Positions 55,810 to 64,000 of a DNA stretch of 64,000 nt are shown in pieces. This stretch comes from Aquimarina sp. BL5 (GTDB taxonomy: Bacteria; Bacteroidota; Bacteroidia; Flavobacteriales; Flavobacteriaceae): contig NZ_CP031963.1 of assembly GCF_003443675.1 (NCBI RefSeq), positions 4,996,501-5,060,500 on the forward strand, given 5' to 3'. The notes below the pieces were generated by a model, which was not told the origin of the DNA, searched no databases, and saw only the letters and a program-made list of their open reading frames with translations. The stretch's first letter is position 1; every line of letters begins with the position of its first letter. Position numbers and translations under genes: made by a program.

Positions 55810-55920
55810 TGTTAAACCAAAATTAAGAGTATTTAGGGAGATATTGCTTTTTACTTTAAAGTAGAATGAGTAATTTGCTTTAGAAAATAAAGTAAAATAA
55901 GTTTTTTGATTTAAATCATA

Positions 55921-56361
55921 ATGGACATCACAAACTGGAAAATACTTCACTTATTGCAGAAAAATGCAAGGTTGACCAATGCAGAAATAGGTAGGAACGT
56001 TGGATTAAGTTCACCCGCTGTTGCAGAGCGAATAAAAAAAATGGAAGATTATGGCATTATAGAAGGATATACAACAAAGGTATCGTATGCTAAAACCGGA
56101 TATCAGCTAAAGGCAATTATTACTTTGCGAGCTTTTATGGGACGTCTAAAACCGTTTTTATCCAAAATATCTGAGTTTAGCGAAGTACTTAATTGTTATC
56201 GAATTACAGGTAATGAAAATATAATTATGGAAGTAGTTTTAGAAGATCAGGTGCATCTTCAGGGTTTTATCGATAGATTGATAACCTATGGAGAAGCTAA
56301 AACTCATATTATTTTATCTAATGTAGTAGAAAACAATCCGATTCTAAATAGGAAAGACTAA
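55921..56361 (+). CDS. Lrp/AsnC family transcriptional regulator
   Basis: The 146-residue regulator has an N-terminal helix-turn-helix (ILHLLQKNARLTNAEIGRNVG, LSSPAVAERIKKMEDYGIIEGY) and a C-terminal RAM ligand domain (KAIITLRAF to HIILSNVVEN). It probably senses an amino acid. It is divergent from the hypothetical helical gene and lies before the membrane LuxR gene. Confidence 0.93.
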   Translation: MDITNWKILHLLQKNARLTNAEIGRNVGLSSPAVAERIKKMEDYGIIEGYTTKVSYAKTGYQLKAIITLRAFMGRLKPFLSKISEFSEVLNCYRITGNENIIMEVVLEDQVHLQGFIDRLITYGEAKTHIILSNVVENNPILNRKD

Positions 56362-56411
56362 AGTAATATAGATAATTCCACAAATAAAATATATACTATC
56401 TTTAGAATATT

Positions 56412-57557
56412 ATGTACGTTACCTTAGAATATTATGTTACCGCAATCGTATGCTTGATTACTGCTTTTGTAATTCACAGAATTTACTATAATGAAAAAAT
56501 TAAAAACCAATCTTCAATATCAATAAGTGGTATTAAATGGTTTGGTTTTGCAATTTTTTTATGGGGATTGGGCGCTCTCATTAACATTTTGTTAGTTCAG
56601 TTAATCGAAATTAGAACTACTCATAAAGTTGTTATTTATTTAGGAGTATTAATCTCTTTGGCAAATTCTCTTAGTATATTACTTTCATTACCCTCGATCG
56701 AGCATCAAAAAGAACGAAATATTATAGTTAGATTGGTACAGCGATTTTCAGAGAAAGAGTTTGTCACTCTTTTTAGCGGAGTACTTATGATGATTGCTTT
56801 TGTCTTTATAGTCACTTCTTATAGTAATACAGAAATCAGTAATAATTTTATTTGGCTTATAGATATTCCAATTTCATTAATTGTAGCGTTTGCCTTATTA
56901 AATGAGCTTAATAAAGCCTTTGCAAACCGAAATATGAAGTTTATGGTGTTTCCTTGTTTCATATTATTTGTACTTATAGTTATCGCAGTAACACATAGAA
57001 TTATACCGCAGGACAGAGCGATAGCGTTTATTGATCAAGAATTTTGGAGTTTATTAGGTGTAATTACTGGATTATCTTTCAAGTTTTTGTTCATTTTATT
57101 GTTCTCTATTTTATTATATAGTTGGAAATTCCTTTCGGAAAAGGAGGTGAAACAGACCGAATTAGAAATTCTAACTAAAGAAAAAGAGCAGCTGCTAAGT
57201 CAGCAAGGAAAACTGGAATTGGCAAATGAAAGTCATTTAGATACCATTGCTTCTTTACAAAAACGTTTAAGAGAAAGTGATTTAAAAATTAACTCTCTAG
57301 AAGAATCAACAAGGGTAATACTGTCTGATAGACAAAAAGAAGTATTAGGAAATCTCGGAGTCTGTGGTGTTAATAAGTCATATACCGAAATTGCGGAGGA
57401 GATGAATATTAGCTTGGATGGATTTCAAACTCATATTTATCAAATTAAAAAAGTCCTAAAGATTAGTGGTGCAGATGGTAAGGAACAATTGATAGCATTC
57501 GCAAAAGCAAACCAATTACTTAAATATGCAAGCATCATTGATGAAAACACTGATTAA
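56412..57557 (+). CDS. Seven-helix membrane protein with cytosolic coiled coil and LuxR-like HTH
   Basis: The 381-residue protein has about seven hydrophobic helices in residues 3-240. A coiled coil follows (about 243-298, EILTKEKEQLLSQQGKLELA), then a C-terminal HTH (LSDRQKEVLGNLGV, YTEIAEEMNISLDGFQTHIYQIKKVL). It looks like a one-component membrane-embedded transcription regulator that joins sensing to DNA binding without phosphorylation. No cognate target is obvious. Confidence 0.75.
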   Translation: MYVTLEYYVTAIVCLITAFVIHRIYYNEKIKNQSSISISGIKWFGFAIFLWGLGALINILLVQLIEIRTTHKVVIYLGVLISLANSLSILLSLPSIEHQKERNIIVRLVQRFSEKEFVTLFSGVLMMIAFVFIVTSYSNTEISNNFIWLIDIPISLIVAFALLNELNKAFANRNMKFMVFPCFILFVLIVIAVTHRIIPQDRAIAFIDQEFWSLLGVITGLSFKFLFILLFSILLYSWKFLSEKEVKQTELEILTKEKEQLLSQQGKLELANESHLDTIASLQKRLRESDLKINSLEESTRVILSDRQKEVLGNLGVCGVNKSYTEIAEEMNISLDGFQTHIYQIKKVLKISGADGKEQLIAFAKANQLLKYASIIDENTD

Positions 57558-57661
57558 GTATATACTTAATCATTCTAATTTTCTAAATTCATCATTACGT
57601 AACCTTTTGTAAGATTCTCTTTTATTCAATCTTCGTCTGAAATAATAAGACTTAAAAACAG

Positions 57662-59260
57662 ATGAAGAAAATCATGACCATGTGTGTCTCACTTTTTGCG
57701 TACACATACGCCACAGCACAAGAAGTACGTACAGAATCATTAGATGAACGAATTAATGATGGATTTAAGAATGCTACAGATTGGTTTGTAGATGCAATTT
57801 TTGCAGAAATCCCTATAACTTCTCAGGTAGGTATTCCTTGGGTATTGATTGTTTTGCTATTTGGAGCTTCTTATTTCACTATTTATTTCAAAGGGATTAA
57901 TTTTAGAAATTTTTGGACCTCGATAAACATTGTTAGAGGTAAATATGATGATCTGGAAACATCGAATACTTTAGAGGTTTCCGAATCGGTTCGTACCATA
58001 GAAGGAGATCAGCCTGATACTGTTAGAGTAGAAGGTAAAGATGGGGAAGTAAGTCATTTTCAAGCCTTAACAGCAGCATTATCAGCTACAGTGGGCTTAG
58101 GAAATGTAGCGGGTGTTGCTATTGCATTGTCCATTGGTGGTGCTGGAGCAACATTTTGGATGATTCTAGTTGGACTTTTAGGTATGGCATCCAAGTTTGT
58201 AGAATGTACATTGGGTGTTGCTTACAGGGAAATTGACGAAAACGGAACGGTGTACGGTGGTCCGATGTATTATTTGAGTAAAGGTCTGAAAGAAAAAGGA
58301 TTAACTACATTAGGAAAAGTGTTAGCTGTGATTTTTGCAATTATGTGTGTAGGTGGATCCTTTGGAGGTGGCAATATGTTTCAGGCTAATCAGGCATTTA
58401 AATTATTTGAACATGTAACCGGTGCTGAAAATAGTTTTATCTATGGAAAAGGATGGCTGTTTGGATTAATAATGGCAATTTTTGTGGGGATAGTAATCAT
58501 AGGTGGTATTAAAAAAATAGCTAAAGTTACCGATAAAATTGTGCCTTCTATGGTAGTGGTGTATATATTGGCAGTTATTACGGTAATAGCTATTAATTAT
58601 AAAGTAATTCCTGATGCGATTTATGCTATTATAAATGGGGCTTTTAGTGCAGAAGGAATAACGGGGGGAATGATTGGAGTTATGATTCAGGGATTTAGAA
58701 GAGCAGCTTTTTCTAATGAAGCCGGAATTGGATCAGCTTCCATTGCACATTCAGCTGTTAAAACCAAATACGCAGCAAGCGAAGGGTTAGTGGCATTGCT
58801 AGAGCCTTTTATTGATACAGTAGTGATTTGTACAATGACAGCTATTGTATTGATTATTACAGGGCAAATTCAGGTAGGAACAGAAATTTCTGATGAACAA
58901 GGAGTGTTGCTAACTGCCAGTGCATTAGAAAGTGGTATCTCGTGGTTTCCGTATATCTTAAGCTTAGCAGTGATTCTTTTTGCTTTTTCATCTATGATTT
59001 CCTGGTCATATTATGGGTATCAAGCTTGGTCCTATTTATTCGGAAGGAAAAAATATGTGGAGTATATCTACAAAAGTATCTTCTGTATCTGTGTAATTAT
59101 TGGTTCTGCAGCAAGTTTAACGGCAGTAACTGATTTTTCTGATGCCATGATCTTTTCGATGTTAGTTCCTAATATGATAGGGTTGTTTTTAATGGCTCCT
59201 AGAGTAGCTAAAGAACTTAAGAAGTATAAACAAGCTATCTCTATGAATAAAATTTTATGA
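57662..59260 (+). CDS. AGCS family sodium:amino acid symporter
   Basis: The 532-residue inner-membrane protein has the AGCS signature ALTAALSATVGLGNVAGVAIALSIGGAGATF with GNVAG, then GPMYYLSKGLKEKG and GEGGNMF-like GGSFGGGNMFQANQ, and about ten membrane helices. It probably imports alanine or glycine with sodium. The N-terminus (MKKIMTMCVSLFAYTYATAQ) resembles a cleavable signal, which is common in Bacteroidota members. It is 105 bases from the membrane LuxR gene. Confidence 0.92.
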   Translation: MKKIMTMCVSLFAYTYATAQEVRTESLDERINDGFKNATDWFVDAIFAEIPITSQVGIPWVLIVLLFGASYFTIYFKGINFRNFWTSINIVRGKYDDLETSNTLEVSESVRTIEGDQPDTVRVEGKDGEVSHFQALTAALSATVGLGNVAGVAIALSIGGAGATFWMILVGLLGMASKFVECTLGVAYREIDENGTVYGGPMYYLSKGLKEKGLTTLGKVLAVIFAIMCVGGSFGGGNMFQANQAFKLFEHVTGAENSFIYGKGWLFGLIMAIFVGIVIIGGIKKIAKVTDKIVPSMVVVYILAVITVIAINYKVIPDAIYAIINGAFSAEGITGGMIGVMIQGFRRAAFSNEAGIGSASIAHSAVKTKYAASEGLVALLEPFIDTVVICTMTAIVLIITGQIQVGTEISDEQGVLLTASALESGISWFPYILSLAVILFAFSSMISWSYYGYQAWSYLFGRKKYVEYIYKSIFCICVIIGSAASLTAVTDFSDAMIFSMLVPNMIGLFLMAPRVAKELKKYKQAISMNKIL

Positions 59261-59329
59261 AATAGTTATTTTGCAGTTTTTGGCATAAGATTTGATATTA
59301 TTTAAGTGTATAGAATTTATCAAAATCTT

Positions 59330-59415
59330 GTGTGAGGACATTGGTTCAAAGAACTAAAGATAGTACGGGAAAAAAGATAAGAAAAACGCTCGAGTATAAC
59401 TCCGAGCGTTTTTTT
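59330..59415 (+). ncRNA. Putative small RNA, family copy A
   Basis: GTGTGAGGACATT (59330-59342) is followed by hairpin GTTC-AAA-GAAC (59344-59354), CTAAAGATAGTAC and a terminator. The terminator pairs AAAACGCTCG (59383-59392) with CGAGCGTTTT (59403-59412) before a T run. The same order occurs in copies at 61.9 and 62.6 kb. It lies between the symporter and MscS genes and could be a symporter 3' UTR. Confidence 0.55.
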
Positions 59416-59473
59416 ATGAATATCGATTAAGACTGAATTTCTTTTCCTATTTTTAGGTGTAATTATAAGAAGT

Positions 59474-60292
59474 ATGGAGAGAATATATGAATACCTGGAG
59501 ATCGCTATCGATAAGATTGTGTTTTTTGCACCCAGGATTATTGGAGCCGCATTAGTATTTTGGATAGGATTCAAAATTATTAAGAGAATACTTAAGTGGA
59601 TAGAAGCGGCATTGAAACGCATGAATATATCAGATACGATGCGACCGTTTCTTTCTTCAATTATATCTGTATTATTAAAAATAGCCATTCTTTTTATTGT
59701 CATTTCTATTTTGGGTGCCGACCTATCCGGTTTCGTAGCGATTTTGGCGGCGATTAGTTTTGCCGTAGGACTTTCGCTCCAGGGAAGTTTAGGTAATTTT
59801 GCATCAGGTATATTGATTATGTTTCTAAAACCATATCAATTAGAAGATTGGATAGAAGTAGATGAAAAATTTGGGAAAGTAAAGGAGATTGGAATTTTTA
59901 ACACTACTGTGAAAACACCTGGAAGTAAGGTGCTGATTATTCCCAATTCTAAAATCACAGATGATGTGGTAACAAATTATTCCAGAGAAGGGGTTATACG
60001 ATTGGAAATTATTGTAACCATGCCCTATAGTGAAGATTTTCCTAAAGTGAAAAAGATTATAGAAGATACATTAAAGCCCATAGAGAAAATACTAGATACT
60101 CCTATTCCTGAGATAGGGATAGAAAATTTTGATTCGCATAGCGTATTAATCGCAGTAAGGCCTTATGTAAAACCTGATGATTTTTGGGAAGTGACCTTTG
60201 TTGCACATCAGGAGATCAAAAGAGCCTTCAGTGAACATAATATCAAAGTAGCATACTCAGAAGGTGTAGAGTTAGGAAGTATTGGAGTTTAA
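59474..60292 (+). CDS. mscS: Small-conductance mechanosensitive channel
   Basis: The 272-residue inner-membrane protein has three membrane helices. The third is the pore-lining MscS motif GLSLQGSLGNFASGILIMFLKP, followed by the beta domain (DWIEVDEKFGKVKEIGIFNT, IIPNSKI) and an alpha/beta vestibule. It opens under hypo-osmotic shock. It lacks an N-terminal extension. It may be co-transcribed with nothing else. Confidence 0.93.
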   Translation: MERIYEYLEIAIDKIVFFAPRIIGAALVFWIGFKIIKRILKWIEAALKRMNISDTMRPFLSSIISVLLKIAILFIVISILGADLSGFVAILAAISFAVGLSLQGSLGNFASGILIMFLKPYQLEDWIEVDEKFGKVKEIGIFNTTVKTPGSKVLIIPNSKITDDVVTNYSREGVIRLEIIVTMPYSEDFPKVKKIIEDTLKPIEKILDTPIPEIGIENFDSHSVLIAVRPYVKPDDFWEVTFVAHQEIKRAFSEHNIKVAYSEGVELGSIGV

Positions 60293-60373
60293 TTTAAATT
60301 CAGAACTTTTTATAGCCAATAAAACAAGTGGCATTTTTTTTGTGGCTTTCTAGTTTTATAAAAACATTATAAC

Positions 60374-61795
60374 GTGAAATCCTATTCTATTAAAACTATT
60401 ATGTTTTGTCTGTTCTTGTACTCAGGTGCAATTATGTATGGTCAAAGCAGATTAAAACTAAAAAAAGGAGAAGTAATTGATTCTCTTACTGTACCTTCTA
60501 GTGAAGGAAGTTATTATAGTATATACCTACCCAAAACTTTTGATCTTACTAAAAGTTGGCCAATACTTTTCGGATTTGATTCCAATAACAGTACCAATGC
60601 TATAACGAATCTTTTTAGTAAGGCTGCGGAGGAATTAGGGTATGTAATAGTAGTAACCAATTTTTCTAAGAAATCAAGTATTAACGATAAGTCAAAATAT
60701 GTTGCCTTTTTTATGGAACATATTTTTAGTCTTTTCCCAATTCAAAAAAGAAGAGTTTATGTCGTAGGGGTGGGTAATGATGGGCCTTTAAATAGTTTGT
60801 TGCCGCTCGTGTATAAAGAATTTAATGGTGTAATAGCAGTAGGAAATAGTTGTTACTATAATGAATCTATACAAGCGCGAAGGGATTTTTCTTATATCGG
60901 AATGGTAGGTGATAAAAATTTTAGGTATCAAGATTTTTTCAACACGAAAAAGTACTTAAGAAGACGAGCGATAATTTCTGATATTTATACGTATCGGGGA
61001 AATGAAGAACTTCCTTCAGAAGATTTAATGGTAAAAGCATTGATCTCTTTTACATTACAGGATATGTTAAAAGGTAAAATACAAACAGATTCTATTTGGG
61101 TTAAGGATATTTTTAAAAAGGACTTTGAAGAGATAGCTTTATTGAAAACACAAGGTAAATATCTAAAAGCCTATGATGAGTTAACCAGAATGAGAAATAA
61201 ATACCGTTTATTTTTTGATGTTGATCAACTTAAAGAAGAACAAAAGGTAATAAGAAAGATCGATAGCTACAAAAAGGAGAAAAGACTTAGGTCTAAATAT
61301 TATAATAAAGAAAAATTATTACGAGAGACATTTATTTTCTCATTAGAAGAAGATATAGAATTTAATCAATATGACAACCTAGGTTGGTGGCAGTATAAAA
61401 TGAGCGAACTTGATAAACTAGGAAAAAGCAAGGAAAAGTATGCAAGTAATATGGTGTTAAGAACAAAAGATTTCCTAAAGTACGTACTAATAGATTATAA
61501 AAAGAATACAGTTAAAGAAAAAAATGTGCTAGACAGAAAAATATTTGTAAATATCTTAAGTACTATAGTTGATAAAAACGATTTTGAATCCTATCGAAAA
61601 ATTATTTCCCTAAGCGCTATAGATCAAGATAATGCAACTGCACTTTTTTATTTAGAAAAAATGCTTCAGAATGGATATAAAGAACTAGAATCGCTTTATA
61701 ACATAGAAGGAACCCTAGCACTGAGGATATCTAAAGAATATAATAATGTCATCAAAAAGTACTTGAAAACTTCAAAATATTTCATGGTTGACTAA
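60374..61795 (+). CDS. Exported alpha/beta hydrolase-like protein, probably inactive
   Basis: The 473-residue protein starts at GTG 60374 and has a signal peptide ending AIMYGQ. Residues 30-230 follow an esterase fold (YSIYLPKTFDLTKSWPILFGFDSNN, VYVVGVGNDGPLNSLLPL), but the elbow reads GVGNDG where GxSxG is expected, so the nucleophile Ser is missing. The C-terminal 240 residues are helical and lysine-rich. A binding or scaffolding role is more likely than hydrolysis. Confidence 0.7.
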   Translation: MKSYSIKTIMFCLFLYSGAIMYGQSRLKLKKGEVIDSLTVPSSEGSYYSIYLPKTFDLTKSWPILFGFDSNNSTNAITNLFSKAAEELGYVIVVTNFSKKSSINDKSKYVAFFMEHIFSLFPIQKRRVYVVGVGNDGPLNSLLPLVYKEFNGVIAVGNSCYYNESIQARRDFSYIGMVGDKNFRYQDFFNTKKYLRRRAIISDIYTYRGNEELPSEDLMVKALISFTLQDMLKGKIQTDSIWVKDIFKKDFEEIALLKTQGKYLKAYDELTRMRNKYRLFFDVDQLKEEQKVIRKIDSYKKEKRLRSKYYNKEKLLRETFIFSLEEDIEFNQYDNLGWWQYKMSELDKLGKSKEKYASNMVLRTKDFLKYVLIDYKKNTVKEKNVLDRKIFVNILSTIVDKNDFESYRKIISLSAIDQDNATALFYLEKMLQNGYKELESLYNIEGTLALRISKEYNNVIKKYLKTSKYFMVD

Positions 61796-61929
61796 TTATT
61801 TAATGACAGAATTGTGTATTTAGTCGATATTAATAAACACTTAATCGTTGTTTTGTTAATAACTTTTTAATTGATTACGGTTTTCGTTTGAAAATTAACA
61901 TATCTTTATAACACGTAAAATATATATAA

Positions 61930-62120
61930 TGTGTATTGTACAAATTAACATATCAAGAAATATGACGATATGGATTTGAAATTTTAATTTGGAATGCACA
62001 TTGGGATAAATTAAGTGTGAGGACATTAGTCTAAAGACCCCAAATCTAAAAACTAAAGAGAGTACATAATTTGCCCGATAACAGAAAGCGACCTTTGTAT
62101 AAGGTTGCTTTTCTTTTTTT
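61930..62120 (+). ncRNA. Putative small RNA, family copy B
   Basis: This copy shares long identical blocks with the copy at 62.5 kb: ATGACG-TA-GGATTT, GTGTGAGGACATTAGTCT, AAAGACCCCAAATCT and CTAAAGAGAGTAC. GTC-TAAA-GAC (62029-62038) is the small hairpin. A longer pairing ATTTGG/CCAAAT encloses it. The terminator pairs AAAGCGACCTT (62085-62095) with AAGGTTGCTTT (62101-62111) before a T tract. No peptide frame is conserved, so it is likely a structured RNA. Confidence 0.6.
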
Positions 62121-62542
62121 ATGCCTTTTGTTATTATGTTAGATAACCTAAGTTCGATATAAGGACAGGGCTCGAAAAGCAGTCAAATTGAATGGTTTTT
62201 CATAGTGAAACGAAGAAAAATTAGCTTGCTAACCTTTGGAGAGTATCGAAATTAGGCTTTTGATCGAAAATTTACTTGTCATCGATAGTTCTGCTGAGCC
62301 TGTCGAAGTATAATTTGCTTGAGGCGGATCACTCTTACTGACGTAAATATTCTTATGTAGAACTCAGGTTTAATAAGGAAATTTGTAAAGAAAACTAAGG
62401 TAGTAACCTCTTTCCGGATGTTGTAAAAAGTGAAAAAATAGAGGTTTTTGTGTATTTTGTCGAATATTTATGTTTTTTATCGCTATTTTTTTTTGTATTA
62501 ACAATTTTTTTACAATATATTTACATTAACTTAAAAATACTA
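62121..62542. other. Gene-free spacer between RNA copies B and C
   Basis: No coding frame or RNA gene is seen. TGCTGAGCCTGTCGAAGTA near 62291-62310 resembles a repeat scattered in flavobacterial genomes, from memory. The rest is AT-rich, with T-runs just before copy C that may be promoter sequence. Confidence 0.5.
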
Positions 62543-62735
62543 TGATGTATGTCCAGAATTAACATTTTAAACTGTATGACGGTACGGATTTAAAATTTTA
62601 GTTTGGAATACGTCAGGGTCTATTAGGTGTGAGGACATTAGTCTGAAAGACCCCAAATCTGGAAGCTAAAGAGAGTACGTAATTTGCCCTAAAATTGATG
62701 AAAGCGTTCTGTAAAAAGAGCGCTTTTATATTTTC
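62543..62735 (+). ncRNA. Putative small RNA, family copy C
   Basis: It matches copy B along its length, with substitutions. The small hairpin is GTCT-GAA-AGAC (62641-62651), where copy A has GTTC/GAAC, which is a compensatory change. TTTGG/CCAAA pair around it. The terminator pairs AAAGCGTTCT (62701-62710) with AGAGCGCTTT (62717-62726). It lies beside the convergent DJ-1 gene. Confidence 0.6.
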
Positions 62736-62749
62736 CACCAGTTTCTTGT

Positions 62750-63490
62750 TTATTTCGAAATTACTAAATGAGGAACTTCTTCTAATTTCCAGTCAATTAC
62801 AAGTCCCCCAGCTAATGATCTAGCAATTTCTGCTCCATAGAGATGTTCACATAAATATAAGGCTGCTTCAAAACTTTTTGCGCCACCAGCAGAAGTAATG
62901 TATTTTCCGTCATGAACGAATAAAACATCTTTTCTAATATCTAGATCCGGAAATGTTTCACGCATTTTATCTATATCACTCGGAAAGGTCGTAGAAACCA
63001 CATTATTTAGTATTCCGGCTTTAGCTAATACAAAAGCCCCATCACAATGTGAGGTCATATAGGTAGCGGTTTGATCTACTTTTTTTACAAAATCAATCAT
63101 GGCTGTATCTTCTAAGTCACTATCTAGATGGTGTTCTGCAGAGGGTACAACCAGAATATCAATTTTTGGCAAAGAATCTTTTAAATAATTATAATCAGGT
63201 ATGATCTTCACACCTTCAAAAGTTGTAATAGGAGCATCAGTATTTGCTACCGTAAAAACATTCATTTGCTTAATGTTTTTACGATACTGTGTATGCTGAA
63301 AAATATCAAAAGGTGCAGTAAACTCTGTGTTATAGGTACCATCCATTATAAGGAAAGCTACATTATAACGGTTAGGTTCTAGTTTAGGGAAAGTCTTTTT
63401 GGTTTCGACTGTTTCAATTGGTTTTTCTTGATTTTTTTCTTGACAACCAATAATTATTATAGATAGAATAATGTATAATATATGTTTCAT
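62750..63490 (-). CDS. DJ-1/PfpI-like lipoprotein
   Basis: The 246-residue protein has a lipoprotein signal (IIIIGC, lipid Cys16) and a DJ-1/PfpI domain: VAFLIMDGTYNTEFTAPFDIF, DILVVPSAEH, and SHCDGAFVLAKAGIL with nucleophile Cys149. SAGGAKSFEAALYLCEHLYG is the usual C-terminal block. An envelope-located member is unusual; DJ-1 relatives are normally cytosolic. It lies 11 bases after an MFS gene, so the two are probably co-transcribed. Confidence 0.88.
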   Translation of the reverse strand: MKHILYIILSIIIIGCQEKNQEKPIETVETKKTFPKLEPNRYNVAFLIMDGTYNTEFTAPFDIFQHTQYRKNIKQMNVFTVANTDAPITTFEGVKIIPDYNYLKDSLPKIDILVVPSAEHHLDSDLEDTAMIDFVKKVDQTATYMTSHCDGAFVLAKAGILNNVVSTTFPSDIDKMRETFPDLDIRKDVLFVHDGKYITSAGGAKSFEAALYLCEHLYGAEIARSLAGGLVIDWKLEEVPHLVISK

Positions 63491-63501
63491 AATAGTGTTT
63501 C

Positions 63502-64000
63502 TTAAACATGTTTTAGTGTATGCTTAGTATCTTCTCTATTTACTTTAAGTTTTACAATAAACAACAAAAATGTCCCAATTACTGCGATTCCAGCCATTAA
63601 TAACCAGGTATTATTGTAACCATATTGATTAATAAATTGCATTCCTGAGTTATGTCCGAATATATGAGCTAGAGAAAAAGACATACTATACATGCCCATA
63701 TAAGCGCCTTGTCTTCCTCTCTTAGATCTATCCAAGGCGAATGCATTTCCGAAAGGAAATGAAATCATTTCTCCTACTGTGGCTATGATCATACCAATAA
63801 CTACGATGCCTACCCAGGGACTAACTAAGAGTAATATAAAACTAATCCCAGTAAGAATAAATCCGCTAATTACACTACCAATTTTGGAAAATGAAGTAGA
63901 CTCTAGATATGCGATTAAAGGCATTTCGAAAATAAAAATTAGAGTTCCATTTAATGCCAGAATCAGACCTATATTTCTTTCAGATAAAAAGTGTACTTCT
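63502..64000 (-). CDS. MFS transporter, N-terminus beyond window
   Basis: The minus-strand frame is open to base 64000 without a start (ERNIGLILALNGTLIFIFEM...), so the gene extends off the edge; the internal Met at 63924 is not the start. At least 166 residues with five or six membrane helices are visible, including the MFS-like segment ALDRSKRGRQGAYMGMYSMSFSLAHIFG. It probably exports or imports a small molecule. It is co-transcribed with the DJ-1 lipoprotein. Confidence 0.85.
   Translation of the reverse strand, partial: EVHFLSERNIGLILALNGTLIFIFEMPLIAYLESTSFSKIGSVISGFILTGISFILLLVSPWVGIVVIGMIIATVGEMISFPFGNAFALDRSKRGRQGAYMGMYSMSFSLAHIFGHNSGMQFINQYGYNNTWLLMAGIAVIGTFLLFIVKLKVNREDTKHTLKHV

Noticed and set aside
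1..64000. CRISPR arrays, insertion sequences, prophage, tRNA or rRNA genes
   Set aside because: None was seen: no evenly spaced repeats, no transposase or phage structural genes, and no cloverleaf apart from the tRNA-like part of tmRNA. No integron integrase is present either.

Overview
The window looks like the chromosome of an AT-rich marine-type Flavobacteriaceae bacterium (Bacteroidota). The signs are: a SusC/SusD pair, several secreted proteins ending in a type IX secretion sorting domain, TAnnTTTG-type minus-7 promoter elements, a tmRNA with the tag GENNYALAA, a Lacal_2735-type small protein, a fused isobutyryl-CoA mutase and a compact trp operon. The genus cannot be fixed from sequence alone; an Aquimarina-like organism is only a guess.

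Layout. 1-2.6 kb holds three minus-strand genes packed like integron gene cassettes. Each is flanked by its own short inverted core, and long attC-like hairpins with bulged bases separate them. 2.6-3.2 kb is gene-free and full of palindromes and direct repeats. 3.2-9.9 kb has a uracil-DNA glycosylase-like protein, an amine oxidase/ThDP decarboxylase operon, a DUF1287 protein, a Delta-60-type secreted protein and a small membrane protein. 10-12.7 kb is a minus-strand signalling operon (unknown anchored protein, membrane protein, histidine kinase, LuxR response regulator). 13-14.6 kb has two lipoproteins. 14.7-22.6 kb is the trp operon on the minus strand (trpL-E-G-D-C-SDR-F-B-A). It has a clear attenuator with a WWW leader peptide and carries short REP-like palindromes. 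22.7-26 kb contains YceI, a self-operator MarR regulator, two thioredoxin-fold proteins and two rhodaneses. 26-32 kb is a cluster of two secreted peptidoglycan hydrolases sharing one accessory module, a beta-propeller protein and an orphan LuxR regulator. 32.9-39.5 kb has T9SS-type secreted proteins, a frameshifted small gene, tmRNA, a Lys1-like dehydrogenase, pyrF, a cytosolic BtuF-like protein and an alpha/beta hydrolase. 39.6-49 kb has SusD/SusC, DUF4197, purU and a large zinc metalloprotease. 49-64 kb has icmF, an amidohydrolase, an Lrp regulator, a membrane-embedded LuxR protein, an AGCS symporter, MscS, and an inactive-looking hydrolase. It also has three copies of an apparent small-RNA family, a DJ-1 lipoprotein and a truncated MFS transporter.

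How parts work together. The trp genes form one attenuated operon for tryptophan synthesis. The oxidase and decarboxylase probably turn an L-amino acid into an aldehyde in two steps. The two wall hydrolases and the propeller protein probably act together outside the cell. Most promising for new biology are the integrase-less cassette array at the left edge, the three-copy RNA family at 59.3-62.7 kb, the loop-targeting trp antiterminator and the wall-hydrolase cluster.
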